64,000 bases of DNA from Sphingobium sp. MI1205 (GCF_001563285.1 NZ_CP005188.1:2423501-2487500), one strand, 5' to 3'. Positions 1 through 8,446 are shown, counted from the stretch's first letter. Program-made: numbers and translations. Notes: generated by a model from the sequence alone, not told the origin.

Positions 1-2
1 TC

Positions 3-920
3 AGTGGCGACCTGAAGCACAAGCGGGGCATCCTTCGCAACGAGACCTATATCGGCGTCGTCACCTACGGTCGCAGCAGCCAAGTCGTTAATCCGCAGAC
101 TAGGCAGAGGCTAATGCGTCCCAACCCTGAGGAAGCGGTAGAGCGTCAGGCCTTCCCGCATCTCCGGATCATCGACGATCATCTCTGGCAGCAGGTCCAG
201 GAACGCCTCGCGTCGAACCAGGGCGTCCGCCCTGAGCGTAAGCGCCGGCCCAAGCATGTCCTATCGGGCCTGGGCTTCTGCGGCGTTTGTGGCGCGGCAT
301 GGGTTAAAGCGAGCGGCGACTTCTGGCGATGCAGCAACTATCGCTACCGCCTCGGATGCTCGAACAATCATATGACGAACACGCGCCTATATGAGCGTGG
401 TGTGCTCGCGGACCTGAAGGCGGGCCTGCTTTCCCCTGACGCCATCACCGAATATGTGCGCGAATATCACCGCGACTTCGCCCGCCAGTCAGCCGAGCTG
501 GGCCGCGATCGGGCCAAGATCGAGCGCAAGCTACAGGAAGCAGAGCGCAAGATGGAGCGCATGCTGAAGGCGTTTAGCGAGGGCGGCAGTGAATTCGCCG
601 AAATCCGAACGATGCTCGCGGCCGCGCGAGATGAAAAGGAACGACTCACCCGCGAACTCGCCAGCTTGGACGCCATGCCCAACGTGCTATCGCTCCACCC
701 GCATATCGAGCAGGCCTATCGTAATCAGGTCGAAGAGCTGGAAAAGGCCCTTGCCGAGCCAGAAGCCGAGCTGGAGGCTGTCCCACGCCTTCGCGCTATG
801 ATCGCGCGCGTGATCGTCCATCCTGACACCGAACGGAAGCGCGGCGTTAAGGTCGAGGTGGTGCGACAGATGGACGAGATTCTGTCCATGGCCAAAGGGC
901 AGCAAGCTCAATTACGCTAA
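3..920 (+). CDS. Large serine recombinase (site-specific integrase), C-terminal part
   Basis: Catalyses site-specific integration or excision of a mobile element. The gene is cut by the window edge: the frame is open from base 3, and the first ATG at 114 is internal. Visible parts in order are the end of the recombinase domain (ILRNETYIGVVTYGR), a zinc-ribbon with a CGVC pair followed by a second Cys pair (RCSN...GC), and a Lys/Glu-rich coiled coil around bases 500-680. This arrangement is typical of large serine integrases; the resolvase catalytic domain with the nucleophilic serine must lie left of the window. The stop codon abuts the remnant of an nfrB-type gene, so this is probably the terminal gene of an integrated element. 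Family is confident; specificity is unknown. Confidence 0.92.
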   Translation, partial: SGDLKHKRGILRNETYIGVVTYGRSSQVVNPQTRQRLMRPNPEEAVERQAFPHLRIIDDHLWQQVQERLASNQGVRPERKRRPKHVLSGLGFCGVCGAAWVKASGDFWRCSNYRYRLGCSNNHMTNTRLYERGVLADLKAGLLSPDAITEYVREYHRDFARQSAELGRDRAKIERKLQEAERKMERMLKAFSEGGSEFAEIRTMLAAARDEKERLTRELASLDAMPNVLSLHPHIEQAYRNQVEELEKALAEPEAELEAVPRLRAMIARVIVHPDTERKRGVKVEVVRQMDEILSMAKGQQAQLR

Positions 921-935
921 CGCCCAATTAGCGGA
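890..935. other. Candidate element/chromosome junction (att site region)
   Basis: The recombinase ends at 920. Immediately after, in another frame, sequence resembling the interior of NfrB-type glycosyltransferases begins (AESHGK..REAMGA, about base 931 on). That frame is open leftwards through the recombinase end with no start of its own. Large serine integrase genes usually sit next to an attachment site, so I infer the attL or attR core lies in about 890-935. The exact crossover cannot be fixed without the other end or an uninterrupted homologue. Confidence 0.45.
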
Positions 936-1665
936 GAGTCACGGGAAGTATCTGACGATCCGGGAAGCCATGGGCGCATCGGTGCCCTCTGCCGGTGTCG
1001 CCTGCGCATTCGAACGGCTCACGCTCGATCGCTTGGTCAATCCAGCCAATGGCGGGCCTTTCGACCCCGAATCCCTGACCGAAGATTATGAAGTCGGTCT
1101 GCGGATCAAGAATATGGGAGGCCGCGGTGTATTCGTACGCATGCGGGACAGAGCGGGCGATCTGGTCGCAACACGCGAATATTTCCCGGACAGCCTTGAT
1201 GGCGCGGTCCGGCAAAAGGCGCGGTGGATGGTCGGCATTTCCCTTGCGGGATGGGATCGCATGGGCTGGCAAGGCGGTCCTGCAGAATGGTGGATGCGCA
1301 TCCGTGATCGCCGCGCCGCTATCGCCGCCTTCGTCCTCTTGGCCGCCTATCTCTCGTTCATCCTGTGGGGCGCGCTTCTGCTCGCGAGCTGGTTCGGCCT
1401 TGAAGCCGCCCCTCAACCCTCGCCCTTGATCGAGATGCTGCTCTGGCTGAACTTCGCATTCATGGCGTGGCGGATTGCGATGCGCGCCATTTTCGTGGGG
1501 CGAAGCTATGGGTGGCTATATGGGCTCGGCGCGATACCCCGCGCGATCCTCGCCAACCTGATCGCCATGCTTGCCGCCCGGCGCGCCGTCTTCCTCTATC
1601 TTGATTCCCTGTTCGGCAAGCCACTCGCCTGGGACAAGACGCAACATCGCTTCCCCAAGCTTTAG
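922..1665 (+). pseudogene. nfrB-type glycosyltransferase, 5'-truncated C-terminal remnant
   Basis: The remnant matches the second half of NfrB-like membrane glycosyltransferases (GT2 family, bacteriophage N4 adsorption protein B type). It has PSAGV..AF, the acidic motif LTEDYE, the QxxRW-like KARWMVGI, then two or three membrane segments (about residues 115-135, 155-175 and 185-205 of the piece) and the family C-terminus DKTQHRFP. The N-terminal membrane segment and the nucleotide-binding half of the GT2 domain are missing, and the junction with the serine recombinase lies just upstream. An ATG at 970 could start a 231-residue fragment, but it would lack the donor-binding half. I read it as inactivated by element insertion. 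The 3' half is intact, with no frameshift. Confidence 0.75.
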
Positions 1666-1673
1666 AGAACAGC

Positions 1674-2723
1674 ATGAGCAGCACTGTAAGCGGCCGGCCG
1701 GTTCGCTTTTTCATCCTCCTTATGAGCGGCTGGGTCATTATTCGCGTCGCCCATGTCGCTGGCGACATGCTCGGCCTCAAGGTTCCCGAAGCACCGCTGC
1801 CGACACCCGTGCGAACAGCGGCAGCGCGCCCGCTACCGACTCCGGTAACGGCCACCTCTCAGTTCGAAAACCGCTCACCAGCAGCCTCGGGCAGCTTTGT
1901 TCGCGACGCTACAGGCTCGGCAAAACCCACCCGCTTTTCTGCAGATGCTGCCGCTATACTGATGGCCACGCCAGGGTTAGCAACCAGTTCGGCAGCAGCG
2001 GCCTCACCCGCAAACCGCGTCACGCTATCCTCACCCACTCTCTCCCCAGCTATTCCACTGGAATCTACAAGTGCCGCAACGTCGGACCGGTGGCGCGGAA
2101 GCGTCTGGTTGCTTTGGCGCGCGGGCAGCGCCGACCCCGCCGACATCGTCACTGGAGGTCGGCTGGGCGGATCGCAGGCTGGCCTTCGGCTCGATTATGA
2201 TCTGACGCCCGTCGGCACAGGCCGCGCCGCCGCCTATGGACGCGTAAGCAGCGCTTTCAACCGCCCCGCCTCGCCGGAGGGCGCGCTGGGCATCGCCTGG
2301 CAGCCGTCGCGCGCCATTCCCGTCTCTATCGCCGCTGAACGACGCATAGCTTTTGGGGAGGGCGCACGGAATGCCAATGCTCTGCTCATCGTGGGCGGCT
2401 TGGGGCCAACGCCGGTCATCGGCTCGCTGGAAGCGGAAAGCTACGCGCAGGCGGGCGTCGTCGGATTCCGACGCGGCGACCTGTTCGCGGACGGGAAATT
2501 CTCGCTGCTCTCGCCCCTCGCACGATCACCGATCCGCATGGGGTTGAGTGTTTCGGGCGGCGCTCAGCCCAAGGTAGAGCGGCTGGATGTTGGCCCGGAA
2601 ATTCAGTTGCGCCTGCCATTTCCTCAAGTCGCATCGCGCGTCAGCATTGAATGGCGGGAGCGTATTGCGGGACAGGCATCGCCATCATCTGGCCTGGCGG
2701 TCACGCTCGGCGCGGATTTTTAA
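1674..2723 (+). CDS. Exported or membrane-anchored protein with NfrA_C-like beta domain
   Basis: The start lies 8 bases after the nfrB remnant, so it was probably in the same operon. The 349-residue protein has one N-terminal hydrophobic segment (about 11-30), a long Ala/Pro/Thr/Ser-rich linker (about 35-140), and a C-terminal domain of alternating short strands ending in Phe, as outer-membrane barrel domains do. Segments such as GALGIAWQPS and SIAAERRIAFG recall the C-terminal domain of NfrA, the outer-membrane partner of NfrB in exopolysaccharide export and phage N4 adsorption. The gene itself looks intact, but with nfrB broken its transcription and role are doubtful. Assignment is by context and appearance only. 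Confidence 0.6.
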   Translation: MSSTVSGRPVRFFILLMSGWVIIRVAHVAGDMLGLKVPEAPLPTPVRTAAARPLPTPVTATSQFENRSPAASGSFVRDATGSAKPTRFSADAAAILMATPGLATSSAAAASPANRVTLSSPTLSPAIPLESTSAATSDRWRGSVWLLWRAGSADPADIVTGGRLGGSQAGLRLDYDLTPVGTGRAAAYGRVSSAFNRPASPEGALGIAWQPSRAIPVSIAAERRIAFGEGARNANALLIVGGLGPTPVIGSLEAESYAQAGVVGFRRGDLFADGKFSLLSPLARSPIRMGLSVSGGAQPKVERLDVGPEIQLRLPFPQVASRVSIEWRERIAGQASPSSGLAVTLGADF

Positions 2724-2783
2724 GGCAAGACCGACGGTCTTCACCTTTATCTTGCCGCTTATTGGGCTTAACCGGGATACTCA

Positions 2784-3698
2784 ATGGATCTGTATCTCCC
2801 CATCGCCAACCTGTCGGTGAATGCGCTGGTGATCATCGCCCTGGGCGGCGTGGTCGGCCTGCTATCCGGCATGTTCGGGGTCGGAGGCGGCTTCCTTACA
2901 ACGCCGTTGCTGATCTTCTACGGGATCCCTCCTACGGTTGCCGCCGCGTCAGCCGCATCTCAGGTGACCGGAGCAAGCGTGTCTGGTGTCGTGACGCATA
3001 TGGCGCGGGGAACCGTTGATTTCCGCATGGGCGGGGTCCTGATCGGTGGCGGCGTCATCGGAGCAGGCATTGGGGTCATCCTTTTTCGCCTGCTGCAATC
3101 GGTGGGACAGATCGATACGGCCATTGGCATCCTTTACGTCCTGATGCTGGGTGGCATCGGCCTGCTGATGGCAAGGGAATCCATCCAGGCGCTCATCGCT
3201 CTGAAGACCGGTCAGCGCCTGCCCGCTCGCAAGCGCCGCCACCACCCGCTCGTCGCGGCGCTCCCGATGCGCTGGCGCTTCTATCGTTCCGGTCTGTATA
3301 TATCGCCCCTGGCGCCGCTGCTGCTGGGCCTGGCCACCGGCATCCTCACGACCTTGCTGGGCGTCGGCGGCGGCTTCATTCTTGTGCCGGCCATGCTTTA
3401 TCTTCTGGGCATGACCACGCAATCGGTGGTGGGTACATCCCTGTTCCAGATCCTGTTTGTCACCATGGCCACCACCATGATGCATGCCTTCACCACAAAG
3501 GCAGTCGATCTCGTCCTCGCGATGCTGCTCCTGATCGGCAGCGTCACCGGCGCGCAGGTCGGAACACGAATATCGATGACGGTCCGGCCCGAATATCTGC
3601 GTATCCTCTTGTCGGCGATCGTCCTTCTGGTGGCAGCGCGCATGGCGCTCGGCCTCGGCTTCCGTCCCGACGAAATCTACACGGTGGAAGTCCGGTGA
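2784..3698 (+). CDS. Sulfite exporter TauE/SafE family permease
   Basis: Integral inner-membrane protein of the TSUP family (304 residues), which moves organosulfur or sulfite-type anions. Two homologous halves each begin with a glycine-rich loop: GMFGVGGGF near residues 30-38 and LLGVGGGF near 192-199. About eight hydrophobic segments and a basic loop (KRRHH) between the halves fit the family. The next gene, a TIGR02186 protein, overlaps it by four bases (GTGA), and these two families commonly occur together in alphaproteobacteria. Substrate cannot be told from sequence. Confidence 0.9.
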   Translation: MDLYLPIANLSVNALVIIALGGVVGLLSGMFGVGGGFLTTPLLIFYGIPPTVAAASAASQVTGASVSGVVTHMARGTVDFRMGGVLIGGGVIGAGIGVILFRLLQSVGQIDTAIGILYVLMLGGIGLLMARESIQALIALKTGQRLPARKRRHHPLVAALPMRWRFYRSGLYISPLAPLLLGLATGILTTLLGVGGGFILVPAMLYLLGMTTQSVVGTSLFQILFVTMATTMMHAFTTKAVDLVLAMLLLIGSVTGAQVGTRISMTVRPEYLRILLSAIVLLVAARMALGLGFRPDEIYTVEVR

Positions 3699-4456
3699 GC
3701 TTGCGTGCCCGTCTGGCCCTGCTGCCCGCCATATTGCTGCTCGGCGCGGCCGGAGAGCCGATATTGGTCCCCGACGTTTCCCAGCGCGAGGTAAAGATCC
3801 AATATAGCTTCACCGGCGCAGACCTTTTGCTGTTCGGCGCCATTGTCTACCCTGACGGCCGCCTGCCCAAGAAACCGGCTGAAATACTGGTTGTCTTGAA
3901 AGGCCCGGACCAGTCGATCATCATGCGTGAAAAACAGAAGGTCGCCGGTATATGGATCAATGCGGACAGCGCCCGATTCCGTTCCGCCCCCAGCTTCTAT
4001 GCGGTTGCATCGTCAAGGCCCATTGCCGAAGTCGTCGATGACCGTACCGCTGCCATTTATGAGTTGGGCGTCAACAAGCTGCAACTATCTCCCTCTTCGC
4101 TCAACGAAAGTGCAGAACTTGAACGTTTCCAGGCGGGCCTCATTGATCTGCGCGAGCGGGCCGGGCTCTTCGCCGAACGGCCTGGTTCGGTCGAGATCAC
4201 GCAAGGGGTACTGTACCGCGCCCGCCTGCCGCTTCCCGCGCGCGTGATCGTCGGCGACTATACGGCTGAAACTTTCCTGGTGCAGGATGGCCGAGTGGTC
4301 GCTGCGGCGGTGCGCGACATCAAGATCCGCAAGTCGGGATTCGAGCGCTTCATGGCCGTAGCGGCGGAACAATGGCCGTTCCTCTATGGCCTCACCGCCA
4401 TATTGCTCGCCGGGGGCATGGGCTGGGCCGCGGGCGCGCTGGCACGCCGCTTCTGA
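3695..4456 (+). CDS. TIGR02186-family membrane-anchored protein
   Basis: The GTG start overlaps the stop of the TauE/SafE gene, implying coupled translation. The 253-residue product has an N-terminal signal-like segment (RLALLPAILLLGAAG), a periplasmic region of about 200 residues with the beta-rich pattern of the family (FTGADLLLFGAIV near 30-45), and one C-terminal membrane helix (about 228-248) followed by basic residues. The family has no proven activity. Persistent pairing with TauE/SafE suggests an accessory role for that transporter (inference). Confidence 0.82.
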   Translation: MSLRARLALLPAILLLGAAGEPILVPDVSQREVKIQYSFTGADLLLFGAIVYPDGRLPKKPAEILVVLKGPDQSIIMREKQKVAGIWINADSARFRSAPSFYAVASSRPIAEVVDDRTAAIYELGVNKLQLSPSSLNESAELERFQAGLIDLRERAGLFAERPGSVEITQGVLYRARLPLPARVIVGDYTAETFLVQDGRVVAAAVRDIKIRKSGFERFMAVAAEQWPFLYGLTAILLAGGMGWAAGALARRF

Positions 4457-4462
4457 TCCGGG

Positions 4463-4894
4463 TCAAGGCTTCAGATCGACACGCTCATCGTCGGGAAAAA
4501 GATATTCGAGCAGCAGCGAGCGATGGCAACCGTCCGCCTCCCGCTCGAAGCAAAGCAGGGCCGTGGGCCGTTCACGCGCCATGTCGCGCAATTGCTCCGC
4601 CTGGACAACGGCTTCGGGCAAATCAAGCTGCCCCGAGTAAATCTCACGAAGCCTCGCATGGTTGCCCTTGCGCGCAGCTTCGCGGCCCTCCGCAGGCGTA
4701 CCCAGCGCTTTCAGCCCGACATAATCGATGCCAGCCTCTCTTAATCCGGCAGCCAGGATATTCTTCGAAAAGCCCGGACGGCGGGATAGCGGCACGGCCC
4801 TGATGTCAGCCAGCAGCCTCACGCCCGCCTCTTGCAGTGCTGCGATCAACTCGGCCTGGGTAGTTCCTTCATATCCTATCGTATAAATGCGCAT
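4463..4894 (-). CDS. DUF488 domain protein
   Basis: A 143-residue cytosolic protein with the DUF488 signatures: N-terminal TIGYEG (residues 5-10), the middle [12 protein letters not shown] block, and a C-terminal LLCFE....CHR motif with a conserved cysteine and arginine. Length is normal for the short form of the family. No biochemical function is established. It is convergent with the TIGR02186 gene (6-base gap) and divergent from pyrB, so the 80-base gap upstream must hold both promoters. Confidence 0.88.
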   Translation of the reverse strand: MRIYTIGYEGTTQAELIAALQEAGVRLLADIRAVPLSRRPGFSKNILAAGLREAGIDYVGLKALGTPAEGREAARKGNHARLREIYSGQLDLPEAVVQAEQLRDMARERPTALLCFEREADGCHRSLLLEYLFPDDERVDLKP

Positions 4895-4938
4895 GTCGCC
4901 GAGATAGGAAGCGGCGGTGAAGTTCCAAGTTTCGCGCC

Positions 4939-4967
4939 TTGCCCTCTTTTCTGCGCTCGCTTAAAGG
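4939..4967 (+). promoter_or_regulatory. Candidate pyrB promoter (TTGCCC-N17-TAAAGG)
   Basis: TTGCCC at 4939-4944 and TAAAGG at 4962-4967 are separated by 17 bases. Only 8 bases lie between the -10 hexamer and the pyrB ATG at 4976, so transcription would start at or within a base or two of the ATG. Caution: AAAGGG at 4963-4968 could instead be the Shine-Dalgarno sequence, with the promoter further upstream. Confidence 0.4.
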
Positions 4968-4975
4968 GTCCGTTC

Positions 4976-5971
4976 ATGCCCGATCCCACTGCTCACTCCG
5001 CCGCGCCCGACCTCACTGGCCGGGCGCTGTTTCCGCATCGGCATCTCCTCTCTATCGCAGACCTGAAACCATGGGAAATCCGCTTCCTACTTGATGAGGC
5101 GGAGCATTGGGCAAGGACCAATCGCGACAATGCCCGCAAGCATGACGACCGGCTGACGGGCATGACGCAGATCAACGCCTTTTTCGAAAACAGCACGCGC
5201 ACGCTGCTGTCCTTCGAAATTGCAGGTAAGCGGCTGGGCGCCGATGTCGTCAACATGCATGCCGGTCAATCCAGCGTGAAGAAGGGCGAAACGCTGATCG
5301 ACACGGCAATGACGCTCAACGCCATGGCCGCTGACGTAATCGTCATCCGCCACGCCAGTTCGGGCGCGGTAGCGCTGATCGCTGACAAGGTGGACTGCCC
5401 GGTGCTCAACGCCGGGGACGGCTGGCATCAGCATCCAACCCAGGCGCTGCTCGACGCGCTGACCATCCGCCGACGCAAGGGCAGTTTCGAAGGGCTGATC
5501 GTCGCGATCTGCGGTGATGTGCTACACAGCCGGGTTGCGCGATCGAACATGCTTTGCCTCGCTGCTCTGGGCGCGCAGGTGCGGGCGGTAGCCCCTCCCA
5601 CACTGATGCCGCCGGAAGTGGAAATGCTGGGCGCTACACCCTTCCACCGGATGGACGAAGGACTGGATGGCGCGGATGTGGTCATGATGCTGCGTCTGCA
5701 GAATGAGCGGATGGACGGCGCTTTCATCCCGTCCCCGCGCGAATATCACATGCTCTACGGCCTGACGCCTGAACGGCTGGGGATCGCCAAGCCCGACGCC
5801 CTCGTCATGCACCCTGGTCCAATGAACCGCGGGGTCGAGATTTCAAGCGTCGTGGCCGATGACCCCCAACGCTCCGCCATCACTGAACAGGTTGAAATGG
5901 GGGTCGCTATCCGCATGGCCTGCCTGGATGTTTTAACGCGCAGCGCGCGCGGTGTGGAGGGATGGCAATGA
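4976..5971 (+). CDS. pyrB: Aspartate carbamoyltransferase catalytic subunit
   Basis: Joins carbamoyl phosphate and aspartate to make carbamoyl aspartate, the committed step of pyrimidine synthesis. The product is 331 residues from the ATG at 4976; the frame is open further left, but homology begins with [13 protein letters not shown]. Carbamoyl-phosphate residues are present in FFENSTRTL (the STRT motif, about 64-67), HPTQALLD, and the aspartate-loop region near [10 protein letters not shown], with HPGPMNRG near the C-terminus. The stop overlaps the start of a dihydroorotase-like gene (ATGA), the pyrBC' arrangement of pseudomonads. That pairing predicts a PyrB/PyrC' holoenzyme rather than a PyrI-regulated one. 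Confidence 0.96.
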   Translation: MPDPTAHSAAPDLTGRALFPHRHLLSIADLKPWEIRFLLDEAEHWARTNRDNARKHDDRLTGMTQINAFFENSTRTLLSFEIAGKRLGADVVNMHAGQSSVKKGETLIDTAMTLNAMAADVIVIRHASSGAVALIADKVDCPVLNAGDGWHQHPTQALLDALTIRRRKGSFEGLIVAICGDVLHSRVARSNMLCLAALGAQVRAVAPPTLMPPEVEMLGATPFHRMDEGLDGADVVMMLRLQNERMDGAFIPSPREYHMLYGLTPERLGIAKPDALVMHPGPMNRGVEISSVVADDPQRSAITEQVEMGVAIRMACLDVLTRSARGVEGWQ

Positions 5972-7191
5972 CCAGGATCGCCATCGTGAACGGAAAGCTG
6001 GCTGATCCGGCCCAATCCGGATTAACCAGCGGCGTCATCCTGATCGAAGGGGACCGGATTGTCGCCGCGGGCGATATTCCTGTCCCTCAGGATGCGGAAC
6101 AAGTGGATGCGGCAGGACTAGTGGTGGCGCCGGGCCTCATCGATCTGGGCGTCTTTGCGACGGACAAGCCCGCCTTCCACTTTGGTGGTATAACCCGTGC
6201 GGCGCTGATGCCGGACCAGTCTTCCCCGCTCGATGATGCCGGACTCATCCGCCAGGCGACCCGTGCGGGCAAGCCGGACTTCTGGGTCCATCCCATCGCC
6301 GCAGCCACCCGTGGTCTCAAAGGGGCCGAGCTGGCCGAAATCGGCATGATGCAACTGGCTGGCGCCAAGGCTGTTGGAACCGGGCGACAGTGGATCGCGG
6401 ACTCCGGGGTCATGATGAGGGTCCTTGCCTATGCATCCGGCCTTGGACTGACGGTCATCACCCACGCCGAGGACAACGGGCTGACTGGCAAGACTGTTGC
6501 GACGAGTGGCGAAACGGCGACACGGCTGGGCCTGCCCCACGCGCCAGCCTGCGCCGAAGCCATCGCGATCGCGCGAGACATCATGCTGGCGCGCGAAACG
6601 GGCGCGGCGATCCACTTCCGCCTCGTGACCACCAAGGCTGGCTTCGACCTCATCCGCGCGGCAAAGGCCGAAGGGCTGAAGGTCACTTGCGGCATCAGCC
6701 CGGCCTATCTTTACCTCGCAGACAACGCCGTCACCGATTTCCGCACCTTCGCTCGCTTGTCGCCGCCCTTGCGGTCGGAAGATGATCGCCTGGCTTCGAT
6801 CGCAGCGGTGGCGGACGGGACGGTGGATGTTATCACCTCCGGCCACGATCCACGCGGTCCGGAGGACAAGCGGCTGCCGTTCGCCGACGCCTCGCCGGGC
6901 ATGGCGGGCGCAGAGACGCTGCTCGCCCTTTCGCTCAATCTGGTGCGCGAAGGGCATCTTTCGATGACGCGGCTGATGACCCTGCTCAGCGCCAATCCGG
7001 CACGGATACTGAATATTGATGCGGGCAGCTTTGCTGAGGGCAGCGCAGCCGACCTCATCTTCGTCGATCCCGATGCGCCATGGATCATCGATTCCACCAG
7101 AATGGCGGCGCAGGCCGGCAATACGCCCTTCGATCATGTGCCCGTTCAGGGCCGCGCCCGCCGGATCATGAAGGGTGGCGTTTTCCTCTGA
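5968..7191 (+). CDS. pyrC: Dihydroorotase-like protein, probably non-catalytic (PyrC' type)
   Basis: A 407-residue amidohydrolase-fold protein aligning with class I dihydroorotases. I chose the ATG at 5968 (ATGA overlap with pyrB) because GGAGGG at 5956-5961 gives six-base spacing; an ATG at 5962 would touch that site. Expected metal and catalytic residues are mostly gone. The N-terminal HxH region reads LGVFATD (60-66), the histidine of the HVST-like strand is Leu (RLV, 218-220), the paired His after the next strand is replaced (SPAYLYL), and the DHAPH motif reads GHDPR (292-296), so the catalytic Asp is absent. One histidine (H166, in THAED) remains. Inactive PyrC' of Pseudomonas putida is required for ATCase assembly; the same role is inferred here. 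An active dihydroorotase should be encoded elsewhere. Confidence 0.88.
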   Translation: MTRIAIVNGKLADPAQSGLTSGVILIEGDRIVAAGDIPVPQDAEQVDAAGLVVAPGLIDLGVFATDKPAFHFGGITRAALMPDQSSPLDDAGLIRQATRAGKPDFWVHPIAAATRGLKGAELAEIGMMQLAGAKAVGTGRQWIADSGVMMRVLAYASGLGLTVITHAEDNGLTGKTVATSGETATRLGLPHAPACAEAIAIARDIMLARETGAAIHFRLVTTKAGFDLIRAAKAEGLKVTCGISPAYLYLADNAVTDFRTFARLSPPLRSEDDRLASIAAVADGTVDVITSGHDPRGPEDKRLPFADASPGMAGAETLLALSLNLVREGHLSMTRLMTLLSANPARILNIDAGSFAEGSAADLIFVDPDAPWIIDSTRMAAQAGNTPFDHVPVQGRARRIMKGGVFL

Positions 7192-7201
7192 AGTTTCCTG
7201 C

Positions 7202-7230
7202 TTGCCCTCCCCGGCAGGCCACGCTAAAGC
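7202..7230 (+). promoter_or_regulatory. Candidate tRNA-Trp promoter (TTGCCC-N17-TAAAGC)
   Basis: TTGCCC at 7202-7207 and TAAAGC at 7225-7230 have a 17-base spacer, and the tRNA begins 18 bases after the -10 hexamer. The same -35 hexamer, spacing and nearly the same -10 occur before pyrB, which supports both. Confidence 0.45.
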
Positions 7231-7248
7231 GCCCTCCTTCGCCGGCAC

Positions 7249-7324
7249 AGGAGTGTAGCTCAGCTGGTAGAGCGTCGGTCTCCAAAACCGAATGCCGGGG
7301 GTTCGAGTCCCTCCACTCCTGCCA
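7249..7324 (+). tRNA. tRNA-Trp (anticodon CCA)
   Basis: A 76-base cloverleaf including an encoded CCA. The acceptor arm AGGAGTG pairs with CACTCCT; the D arm is GCTC/GAGC; the anticodon arm is TCGGT with loop CTCCAAA, giving anticodon CCA; the T loop is GTTCGAGTC. Its position just upstream of secE-nusG is a common bacterial order, so it may share a transcript with them. The 169 bases between the tRNA and secE hold GC-rich hairpin-like sequence around 7413-7440 but no gene I can support. Confidence 0.97.
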
Positions 7325-7493
7325 AGCATCTGGTCGCTGATCCTTGATTTTTCAAAGGTTCGCGGGTAGCTGCCCGAGTGAAGATGGGTCGCGAAGCCAG
7401 CGGCCGCACCCCGGGACGCCGACATGGCGGGGTCCGGAGGGTGGACTGTTGCTTCGCGCTTTGGTGTTTTGTTCGAAGGTTTTTGAGGCAGCG

Positions 7494-7700
7494 ATGGCGA
7501 AGGTTTCTCCGGGCGAATTCGTCAATCAGGTGAAGACCGAGGCGTCGAAGATCGTGTGGCCTACAGGCCGCGAGACGGTCATGACCGCAGTGATGGTCGG
7601 TATCATGACCTCCCTGCTGGGCATCTTCTTCTTCGGCATAGACACCTTTTTCGGCGCGGTCGTTCAGTGGCTGCTGAGCTTCGCGGCCGGACAGGCTTGA
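7494..7700 (+). CDS. secE: Preprotein translocase subunit SecE
   Basis: Small essential membrane subunit of the SecYEG translocon, 68 residues. The short single-helix form is typical outside the enterics. It has the SecE signature around EASKIVWPTGRETVMT (residues 15-30) followed by one membrane helix (about 31-60). I start at the ATG at 7494 because upstream in-frame codons have no family similarity. nusG follows 21 bases later, as in most bacteria. Confidence 0.95.
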   Translation: MAKVSPGEFVNQVKTEASKIVWPTGRETVMTAVMVGIMTSLLGIFFFGIDTFFGAVVQWLLSFAAGQA

Positions 7701-7721
7701 TTGGGAGTTTGAAACGGTAAC

Positions 7722-8258
7722 ATGGCGCGCTGGTACATCATCCACGCCTATTCGGGCTTCGAAAACAAGGTCAAGGAATCGATCCTGTCCGAAGCCGAGC
7801 GCATGGGCCTCTCCCAGCTGGTCGAACAGGTGGAAGTCCCCACCGAGACCGTGACCGAAGTAAAGCGGGGCAAGAAGGTTCAGGTGGAACGCAAGTTCAT
7901 GCCCGGCTACGTCCTCGCCAAGCTGGCAATGAACGACGACATCTATCACCTTGTGAAGAACACGCCGAAGGTGACGGGCTTCCTCGGATCGAGCGGCAAG
8001 CCGCAGGCGATCAGCGAGACGGAAGCCGCCCGCTATTTCGGCGCCCGCAAGGAAGCCGAGGCCGCGCCCAAGCACAAGGTCAATGTCGATTACGAAATCG
8101 GCGACAGCGTCAAGGTGCTGGACGGCCCCTTCGCCAGCTTCAACGGCACCGTCGAGGAACTGGATTTCGAAAAGAACCGCGTCAAGGTGTCCGTGTCGAT
8201 CTTCGGCCGCGCCACGCCGGTCGAACTGGACTTCGAGCAGGTCGAACTGTCGAAGTAA
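7722..8258 (+). CDS. nusG: Transcription termination/antitermination protein NusG
   Basis: Binds RNA polymerase and links transcription to Rho termination and to ribosomes. At 178 residues the length is normal. The N-terminal NGN domain begins [11 protein letters not shown], with the central MPGYVL motif near 64-69, and the C-terminal KOW domain contains [15 protein letters not shown] (about 125-140). It lies in the secE-nusG-(repeat)-rplK-rplA block. Confidence 0.97.
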   Translation: MARWYIIHAYSGFENKVKESILSEAERMGLSQLVEQVEVPTETVTEVKRGKKVQVERKFMPGYVLAKLAMNDDIYHLVKNTPKVTGFLGSSGKPQAISETEAARYFGARKEAEAAPKHKVNVDYEIGDSVKVLDGPFASFNGTVEELDFEKNRVKVSVSIFGRATPVELDFEQVELSK

Positions 8259-8267
8259 GAGAGATTA

Positions 8268-8348
8268 CGTCATCCCAGCGAAAGCTGGGATCTCGTCCCT
8301 CAAGCCGTTCCCTTGCGGCCTGAGATCCCAGCGCCCGCTGGGATGACG
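8268..8348. repeat. REP-like nested palindrome between nusG and rplK
   Basis: The outer arms, 8268-8294 (CGTCATCCCAGC...GATCTC) and 8322-8348 (GAGATCCC...GGGATGACG), are nearly perfect inverted repeats of 27 bases. Each arm contains its own hairpin (ATCCCAGC/GCTGGGAT). The middle carries a smaller pairing, CTCAAGCCG/CGGCCTGAG. This nested form matches dispersed repetitive extragenic palindromes. It separates nusG from the rplKA unit and could stabilise or attenuate the transcript. Confidence 0.75.
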
Positions 8349-8446
8349 ACAAGGGCAGTGCGGGAGGCGTCCTTGGGATCGCTGCTTGACCGCTAAACTT
8401 GAACCGGGCGCGCCTTCGGGCACGCTCAGCAACAGAGTGAGTGACA

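Noticed and set aside
5962..5967. Earlier ATG for the pyrC' gene
   Set aside because: It directly touches the GGAGGG ribosome site; the ATG at 5968 has proper spacing and gives the ATGA overlap.
6118..7425. 435-residue minus-strand frame over pyrC' and the tRNA
   Set aside because: It crosses tRNA-Trp and mirrors pyrC'; low-complexity translation.
8394..8399. TAAACT as -10 of an rplK promoter
   Set aside because: The best upstream hexamer is only 15 bases away; not convincing enough to list.
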